A stretch of 11,404 bases of DNA from CAZPBO01 sp964584815 (GTDB taxonomy: Bacteria > Planctomycetota > SKW154). Below, piece by piece: positions 6,847 through 11,404 of this stretch. Position 1 is the first letter of the stretch; every line of letters begins with the position of its first letter. Made by a program: the position numbers and the translations under genes. The stretch lies in the NCBI GenBank assembly GCA_964584815.1, contig CAZPBO010000064.1:1-11404 (forward strand), read 5' to 3'. The notes beneath the pieces are model-generated. The model was given only the letters and a program-made list of their open reading frames with translations, was not told where the DNA came from and searched no databases.

Positions 6847-7695
6847 ATGGCAATATCAGATATCGCATACTATCCAGGTTGCACACTGAAAAGCACAGGA
6901 AAACCGCTTGAAGCAGGCTTCCTCCTTATGCTTGACGCCCTAGGTATCTCCATTCCCGAACTTCAACGCTGGAACTGCTGCGGAACCGTCTTCTCGCTTG
7001 CCGAAGACTCCATAGTCCACCATATTGCCGCGATTCGCAACCTCATCCGCGCAAAACAGATGAACCGCTCCGCCATCGTCGCACCTTGCTCCATCTGCTC
7101 AAACACCACAAAACAGGTTGTCGCTTTCCTTACACAGCATCCTGACCTTAAGGAGCGCCTTGACAACTTCCTTGACGACGAGGATACGCGCTTTGACTTT
7201 GATGTGCGCGTTCTTGACCTCATTGAGTTCCTCCGCGACGAGGTCGGCTACGACACCATCGCCGCAAAAGCGCGTCCCCTCCCAGACCTCAAAGTCGGCG
7301 TCTACTACGGCTGCCTGCATTCCCGTCCACGACTCGTAGCAACCGTCCCTACCGAATGCCCCACAGACATTGAAGACCTGCTGCAGAAAATCGGGGTTGA
7401 GGTCGTGGATTTCGCGCTTAAAACCGACTGTTGCGGCAGTTATCTCCGCTTAAAAGACGAAAATGCCCCGAGAGAGCGCGTGGAGCGCATCGTCCGCTCC
7501 GCCACCGCCAACAACGCACAAATCCTCCTCACACTCTGCCCTCTCTGCCACCACAACCTTGACACACTCCAGAACACTCTTCCAATCCTCTACCTCCCAC
7601 AACTGCTGGCTATCGCTCTTGGCGCTGAACCTCAAAAACTTCTCCTTGAACGCCACACAGTTGACCCTCGTCCAGTCCTCTCTACTCTTGCGTAG
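6847..7695 (+). CDS. hdrB: HdrB subunit, heterodisulfide reductase family (second paralogue)
   Basis: This 282-residue protein has two full CCG domains. Ligands are C12, C44, C45, C81, C84 and C156, C195, C196, C231, C234, the ten positions that hold the two noncubane [4Fe-4S] clusters in structurally known HdrB. Motifs include Y-Y-P-G-C, N-C-C-G, C-S-I-C, Y-Y-G-C, D-C-C-G and C-P-L-C. The start at ATG 6847 follows AGGGGA (6835-6840) with a six-base spacer. Adjacent to hdrC, it is the likelier canonical HdrB partner; the first-gene paralogue shares the cysteine plan but is otherwise clearly diverged. Codons here mostly end in C, unlike the G-ending codons of the 3' half of the first hdrB. It is the last gene of the operon. 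No clear terminator follows immediately. Confidence 0.94.
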   Translation: MAISDIAYYPGCTLKSTGKPLEAGFLLMLDALGISIPELQRWNCCGTVFSLAEDSIVHHIAAIRNLIRAKQMNRSAIVAPCSICSNTTKQVVAFLTQHPDLKERLDNFLDDEDTRFDFDVRVLDLIEFLRDEVGYDTIAAKARPLPDLKVGVYYGCLHSRPRLVATVPTECPTDIEDLLQKIGVEVVDFALKTDCCGSYLRLKDENAPRERVERIVRSATANNAQILLTLCPLCHHNLDTLQNTLPILYLPQLLAIALGAEPQKLLLERHTVDPRPVLSTLA

Positions 7696-7859
7696 CGGCA
7701 CGAATCCTATTGTCGCGGACCCCATAAGAGAAAAACACGACTTTGTGTGGAAATCAGGCGGAACAGAGCGTAGTCGTAGACGAAGCAAAGTTACAAGCAT
7801 AAATATCCCCGTGTTGAAATGTGGAACTTCCGTTTTCGGGTCAGACGCCCCCGAATCGT

Positions 7860-7908
7860 CAAACGATGCTTGGTGCGGACTTAAGTCCGCATCAAGCAAC
7901 ATCGTTTG
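7860..7908. repeat. Large composite palindrome
   Basis: An outer stem CAAACGATG (7860-7868) / CATCGTTTG (7900-7908) flanks a core with no loop: CTTGGTGCGGACTT (7869-7882) pairs with AAGTCCGCATCAAG (7883-7896), fully except for one G-U wobble. Three bases (7897-7899) bulge on one side. It may act as a bidirectional terminator or mRNA 3'-end stabiliser, or be a copy of a dispersed palindromic (REP or MITE-like) element. No T-tract follows, so a standard intrinsic terminator is not shown. Confidence 0.85.
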
Positions 7909-7917
7909 TTCGGGAAG

Positions 7918-7938
7918 CCCCGCACTTACAGTGCGGGG
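7918..7938. repeat. GC-rich hairpin
   Basis: CCCCGCACT (7918-7926) and AGTGCGGGG (7930-7938) form a perfect nine-base stem around the loop TAC. It lies nine bases after the larger palindrome and shares the GTGCGG/CCGCAC word with it. Probably part of the same composite element. There is no U-tract, so it is not called as an intrinsic terminator. Confidence 0.85.
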
Positions 7939-8105
7939 ACGCAGGTCGTGAGTCAAAAGGGCGGTGGATGGGGAAGGTAGCGGGGTGGTCGTTACCGCTG
8001 CAGCGTCGCACACAGTTTCAGGACGCGTTAGTTCATACCCAGCAACTTCCTCAAAAAAAAACCGCCTTCCACCCTCGCCCCTATAAGCCCGAAAAAAACA
8101 CTTGA

Positions 8106-8135
8106 TTGACACAACTGCCGCACCTTCATTATAAT
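8106..8135 (+). promoter_or_regulatory. Consensus sigma-70-type promoter of the kinase gene
   Basis: TTGACA (8106-8111) and TATAAT (8130-8135) match both consensus hexamers exactly, with an 18-base spacer. A run of seven A's at 8092-8098 sits where an UP element would be. Transcription should start near 8141-8144, leaving a leader of only about ten to thirteen bases before ATG 8154. An inverted repeat CCGCAC (8118-8123) / GTGCGG (8137-8142) brackets the -10 box and could be an operator. Confidence 0.8.
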
Positions 8136-8142
8136 TGTGCGG
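8118..8142. promoter_or_regulatory. Candidate operator: inverted repeat around the -10 box
   Basis: CCGCAC and GTGCGG are perfect inverted half-sites with centres 19 bases apart, about two helical turns, straddling TATAAT. That geometry suits a dimeric repressor. The arms are only six bases, and the same word occurs in the nearby palindromes, so chance or repeat origin remains possible. Confidence 0.4.
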
Positions 8143-8153
8143 GAGAATAAATC

Positions 8154-11100
8154 ATGAACGCCCAAATACCGCGTTTTGGTGACCTTGGCGACTTTCTTAA
8201 ATGGTGGAACAGCCCGCAGGGTGAGCAAATCCGTCGCGACAACCCAAGCATCTTTGAACATCCGCATGTCAAACCGTGGCTGGATGGACTGCTCGCGGAG
8301 GAGTCCGAAAAAAGCCCTTCGCGGCAAGAAACACAAAAACCGCATCCTGCGCCCATGACGCTTGAATACACGCCCTCCCGCCTACGGGTTGTCTGTCCTG
8401 GTTGTGGGGTTGCGTATTACTTTAAGCCGCGCTATTTTGGTCACCGCGTCCGCTGCCGCTGCGGCACCATACTCAACATCCCAACGTCCACCGCACCACC
8501 CCACCGCACCAACTACGAGGACGCGACACTGCGTATGGGCGCGCCACACCAGGAGGTGAGAAAACCGATAGAACAGCCACAGACGGACGCTGCAGCAACT
8601 CCAAGCAGCATACCCACAAAGACGAAACCGCGAACATCACCTGTTGCAGATTCAGAACAGACAACTGAATCACAGGGCAAAGTGTTTGCGAACAGATACA
8701 GGGTGGTGCGGCGTCTCGGCGCAGGTGGGATGGGCGTTGTCTATTACGCCTATGATGAGGTGCTGGATATACCCGTTGCGCTCAAAGTTTTGAGACACGA
8801 AGACCTTGCGGGTAGGAAAGAGGTGAAGCGGTTTATGAGGGAAGCACAGGAAGCGGCAAAATTGAACCATCCCAATATTGTGCGCGTTTACAACGCGGGA
8901 TTTGACGAGCAGGGGCGTCCCTTCATAGCGATGCAGTATGTTGAGGGCTGGAGTCTTGCGCAGGTCCTGGCGGCTCGCAAGAAGGGAAAGAGAAGCAACG
9001 CACCGCGTATGGGCGATAAAGAACTGCTGCGGGTCTTTGTTCAGGTGGCGGAAGCGCTGGCTTATGCGCACCGCCAACATCCCCCCGTTGTGCACCGCGA
9101 TATAAAACCCGCCAATGTGATGGTGGACAGAAATGGGCACGCCTATCTGATGGATTTTGGGCTCGCCAAACAGGTGCGCGGCAGAGGCAGAAGCAAATCG
9201 CTAACGGTAAGCGGTGCGGTGCTGGGAACCCCCGCATATATGAGTCCCGAGCAGGCGGAGGGCAAAAGCGCGCAGGTGAGACCCGCAAGCGATGTGTTCA
9301 GTTTCGGCGTGATGTTGTATGAGGCGTTCTGCGGTCGGCTGCCGTTTGAGGGGGATAATGTCTGGCAGGTTCTGGCGGCGGTGATGAGGAGCGAGCCGCC
9401 GCTGCCACGACAACTACGCAGAAACATCCATCCCGACCTTGACGCGATAATAACGAAATGTCTGGAGAAGGACCCGCGGCGGAGGTATCAGAATGCAGGT
9501 GAGTTGTTGGCGGATTTGAAGAGGCATATTGCGGGCGAGCCGGTATCAGCACGCCCCTTGAGCGGCTTCGGGCTGCTTATGCGCAAAATGAAACGCCGCG
9601 CTGGAATCATCGCCGCTATCACGGCAATCTTCCTCATTGCCATCATAGCAGGGGTGGTGATAGCGATACAGAGGGGACGGGAGCAGCAAAAAGCACAAAA
9701 GGCGCGTATTCAGGCAGAAAAACTCCTCAAAGATGCGAGCAGGGCTTTCAGGGAAGGCAATCTTGAGAAGGCGCTTGAGTTGGTGAACCAAAGCCTCGGG
9801 AGATGCCCCAGCGAAAAAGGGCACAGATTAAAGAAACAGATAAAAGCGGTAATCACAAAGAGGGCGGAGGCTCTTCTAAAGCGTGCAAGGGAGGCGCTGG
9901 AAAGCGGTGCACTGAAGGAAGCATTAGAACTTGTGAACCGCAGTATAGCGGTGCGCGAGTTGCCTGATGCCGCCAAACTGCGCCAGCAGATAAAAAGGAG
10001 GCTGAAAGAGGAGGAGCAAAAAGCGCAGGCAAAAGCGAAACTCGGTGAAATAATGGCAGAAGCACTCACCGCCGAACCAGAAAAAGCGGTGAAAATTTTT
10101 AAAAAACTCCTTAAAGGTGCTCTGGCGAAGGAAGCAAAGGTTTGGCTTGAATATGGACGGGCGCTCCAGAAATGTGGACGCCCTGAAAATGCTCTCATCG
10201 CCTGGCAAAAATGTCTAACGCTCACCAAAGATAAGAATATCCTCTGCAAAGCCCATTTTGAGATAGGAGTCCAATACCTTCTTAAAGAACTGACCGACCA
10301 AGAACTTTGGGAGAAGGCGCGAAACCACCTAAAAAAAGTGATTCAACTTTCCAAGCCATCGTCACCTGAAAGACTTCTTGCGGAAGCCTGCATGCTGTGG
10401 CGACAATGGGATGAAGTGGAGACCAAACTTCGGAATGTTCTTAAGAGGTTTCCGGGACATCCACTTGCGACATATTATCTGGGTTTTGCGCTTCGTGAAA
10501 AAGCACTCGCACAAGCAAACAGAAAACAAAGAGATGCGCTTCTGGATGAGGCGATAGACTTGCTCATGATGGCATTGGGATTTATGAAACAGATAAGGAA
10601 CCGAACAAGGGTGGCGTTCTGCTATAACAGCCGTGGGATTGCGTGGTATCACAAGGGCGATTACGACAAAGCAATTGCGGATTTCACAAAAGCGATTGAG
10701 TTGAAACCGGACGATGCGGAGGCGTTTAACAACCGCGGGAATGCGTGGCGCGGGAAAGGCGAGAACGACAAGGCGATTGTGGATTTCACGAAGGCGATAG
10801 AGTTGAAACCGCGCTTCGCGGCGGCGTTCTACAACCGCGGCAATGCGTGGGCTCACAAAGGCGACTACGATAAAGCGATCGCGGACTATACAAAGGCGAT
10901 AGAGTTGAATCCGAAACTGGTGGGGGCGCACATCAACCGCGGCATTGCGTGGGCTTACAAAGGCGACCACGCAAGGGCTATTGCGGACTTGACGAAGGCA
11001 ATTGAATTGAACCCGCGGTATGCGGGGGCGTACTATAACCGCGGGCTTGCGAAGGCAGGGAAAGGCGACTTTGACGGTGCCATCGCGGATTTGACCAAAG

Positions 11101-11303
11101 CGGTAGAGTTAGCCCCAAGGTTCTGGCAGGCGTGGTTGGGACTTGCGGGGGCGTATTCTGCGAAGCGGCAGAAGCAAAAGTGTCTGGAGGCGTTACGGAA
11201 ACTCTTGCGCCTGAATCCGTCGCTCAAGGCGAAGGTGCGGAACGACGCGCCGTTCAGGTGGTTGCGGGATGACCCTGAATTTAAGCGGCTTACTGGACAA
11301 TAA
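8154..11303 (+). CDS. Membrane-anchored Ser/Thr protein kinase with zinc ribbon and TPR array
   Basis: This 1049-residue protein has five parts. Residues 1-60 form a Trp-containing segment I do not recognise. Residues 79-110 are a zinc ribbon (C81, C84, C101, C103), followed by a Pro/Thr-rich linker. Residues 182-460 are a Hanks-type kinase: glycine loop G189-A-G-G-M-G194, K211, E230, H-R-D-I-K-P-A-N (314-321, catalytic D316), D-F-G (334-336) and G-T-P-A-Y-M-S-P-E-Q (358-367). All catalytic residues are present. A single membrane segment spans 483-505 with a basic flank (477-482), favouring kinase inside. The rest is exported: two related helical pairs (about 528-548 and 577-598), degenerate TPR-like helices, and a regular TPR block (821-1024). 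GGGAG lies eight bases before ATG 8154. It probably senses an envelope signal. The gene stands alone with its own promoter, and no link to the Hdr-Kor operon is shown. Confidence 0.93.
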   Translation: MNAQIPRFGDLGDFLKWWNSPQGEQIRRDNPSIFEHPHVKPWLDGLLAEESEKSPSRQETQKPHPAPMTLEYTPSRLRVVCPGCGVAYYFKPRYFGHRVRCRCGTILNIPTSTAPPHRTNYEDATLRMGAPHQEVRKPIEQPQTDAAATPSSIPTKTKPRTSPVADSEQTTESQGKVFANRYRVVRRLGAGGMGVVYYAYDEVLDIPVALKVLRHEDLAGRKEVKRFMREAQEAAKLNHPNIVRVYNAGFDEQGRPFIAMQYVEGWSLAQVLAARKKGKRSNAPRMGDKELLRVFVQVAEALAYAHRQHPPVVHRDIKPANVMVDRNGHAYLMDFGLAKQVRGRGRSKSLTVSGAVLGTPAYMSPEQAEGKSAQVRPASDVFSFGVMLYEAFCGRLPFEGDNVWQVLAAVMRSEPPLPRQLRRNIHPDLDAIITKCLEKDPRRRYQNAGELLADLKRHIAGEPVSARPLSGFGLLMRKMKRRAGIIAAITAIFLIAIIAGVVIAIQRGREQQKAQKARIQAEKLLKDASRAFREGNLEKALELVNQSLGRCPSEKGHRLKKQIKAVITKRAEALLKRAREALESGALKEALELVNRSIAVRELPDAAKLRQQIKRRLKEEEQKAQAKAKLGEIMAEALTAEPEKAVKIFKKLLKGALAKEAKVWLEYGRALQKCGRPENALIAWQKCLTLTKDKNILCKAHFEIGVQYLLKELTDQELWEKARNHLKKVIQLSKPSSPERLLAEACMLWRQWDEVETKLRNVLKRFPGHPLATYYLGFALREKALAQANRKQRDALLDEAIDLLMMALGFMKQIRNRTRVAFCYNSRGIAWYHKGDYDKAIADFTKAIELKPDDAEAFNNRGNAWRGKGENDKAIVDFTKAIELKPRFAAAFYNRGNAWAHKGDYDKAIADYTKAIELNPKLVGAHINRGIAWAYKGDHARAIADLTKAIELNPRYAGAYYNRGLAKAGKGDFDGAIADLTKAVELAPRFWQAWLGLAGAYSAKRQKQKCLEALRKLLRLNPSLKAKVRNDAPFRWLRDDPEFKRLTGQ
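10614..11225 (+). repeat. Six tandem 102-base TPR units within the kinase gene
   Basis: Residues 821-1024 are six 34-residue TPRs. Units one to five share N-R-G (S-R-G in the first) at positions 6-8, K-G-D/E at 14-16, A-I at 20-21 and K-A-I/V-E-L at 26-30. The DNA is also similar between units (for example, GCGATAGAGTTGAA recurs at 102-base spacing), so they probably arose by recent duplication. The sixth unit is diverged and is followed by a capping tail ending W-L-R-D-D-P-E-F. Confidence 0.9.
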
Positions 11304-11404
11304 CCGCTGCAACAACCCTGTAGACAGATAAGCAAAGGACAGTTCTGCGGTAAAGGTGTCAGCAAAAAGTGGGGTTGTGGCTTGACAGCGGCGAAAGTCT
11401 GTGT
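11304..11404. other. 101-base non-coding tail of the window
   Basis: I see no gene and no hairpin with a T-tract after the kinase stop. A TTGACA at 11382-11387 could be a -35 box for the next gene, but its -10 would fall beyond the window. Confidence 0.5.

Larger units (their letters stand above)
7696..8153. other. 458-base intergenic region with palindromes and a promoter
   Basis: No convincing gene lies here. Reading frames that cross it on both strands lack ribosome-binding sites and known motifs, and run antisense or out of frame over the end of hdrB. Contents: a weak inverted repeat just after the hdrB stop (7691-7713), a short inverted repeat TTCGGG/CCCGAA (7835-7855), a large palindrome (7860-7908), a GC-rich hairpin (7918-7938), two A-tracts (8053-8061 and 8092-8098), and the kinase promoter (8106-8135). 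The stretch 7696-7834 holds nothing else I recognise. Confidence 0.7.

Noticed and set aside
7691..7713. Intrinsic terminator just after the second hdrB
   Set aside because: GCGGCA/TGTCGC can pair over six bases with one wobble, but the loop is long and no T-tract follows.
7463..7951. Plus-strand frame of 162 residues in another frame of hdrB
   Set aside because: Its first half is out-of-frame hdrB rich in Ser and Thr, and the second half is the palindrome region. No start signal is seen.
8053..8098. A-tracts as a minus-strand terminator
   Set aside because: On the minus strand these are T-runs, but no stable GC-rich hairpin directly precedes either one.
7450..8112. Minus-strand frame of 220 residues across the end of hdrB and the gap
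   Set aside because: It runs through both palindromes, has no ribosome-binding site or domain, and its start overlaps the kinase promoter.
10614..11225. Tandem repeat as CRISPR or satellite DNA
   Set aside because: The period is 102 bases in frame and encodes 34-residue TPRs. It is protein repeat structure, with no spacers.
11382..11387. TTGACA as a promoter for a following gene
   Set aside because: The -10 box would fall outside the window, so the hexamer alone is not enough.

Overview
The window carries two transcription units, both on the + strand. The first (123-7695) is a tightly packed redox operon of nine genes: hdrB - hdrA(-mvhD) - a tiny zinc-ribbon gene - korD - korA - korB - korC - hdrC - hdrB. 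The genes overlap or lie within 13 bases of each other. The second is a single gene (8154-11303) for a membrane-anchored Ser/Thr protein kinase with a C-terminal TPR array. It is separated from the operon by 458 bases of non-coding DNA that holds palindromes and a consensus promoter.

The central observation is in hdrA. Its reading frame (940-3387) is interrupted once, by an in-frame TGA at 1537-1539. That is the place where HdrA proteins have a conserved Cys, or Sec in some methanogens (C-A-I-U-I-L-G-P-K-M). A stem-loop of 8 base pairs with a GGUC tetraloop, the loop of the E. coli fdhF SECIS element, lies at 1559-1578, at the distance expected of a bacterial SECIS. I therefore annotate one 815-residue selenoprotein (Sec200), not two ORFs. 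TGA also ends korD and korA, so it is a normal stop codon in this genome and is recoded only here.

The operon suggests a soluble flavin-based electron-bifurcating or -confurcating complex. HdrA with a fused MvhD domain would be the FAD and Fe-S hub. Two complete HdrB paralogues, each with all ten cluster cysteines, and one short HdrC would form the disulfide-reducing arm. KorABCD, a 2-oxoacid (probably 2-oxoglutarate):ferredoxin oxidoreductase, would be the low-potential partner. No hydrogenase or formate dehydrogenase gene is present, so Kor may take the place these enzymes have next to Hdr elsewhere. This coupling is inferred from gene order.

Organism: the gene content points to an anaerobic (O2-sensitive Fe-S enzymes), selenocysteine-using bacterium. 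Shine-Dalgarno sites, a sigma-70-type promoter, a bacterial-type SECIS downstream of UGA, and a Hanks-type kinase with TPRs and a zinc ribbon all indicate Bacteria. The kinase style recalls Planctomycetes, Omnitrophota or Armatimonadota-like lineages, but I cannot place the phylum from this window.

Other structure: bases 1-122 are either the end of an upstream gene or intergenic sequence, and they share an exact 13-base inverted match with the palindromic gap 7696-8153. Coding DNA through the operon switches repeatedly between stretches rich in G-ending codons and stretches rich in C-ending codons, and the switches do not respect gene borders. Bases 11304-11404 hold no recognisable gene.
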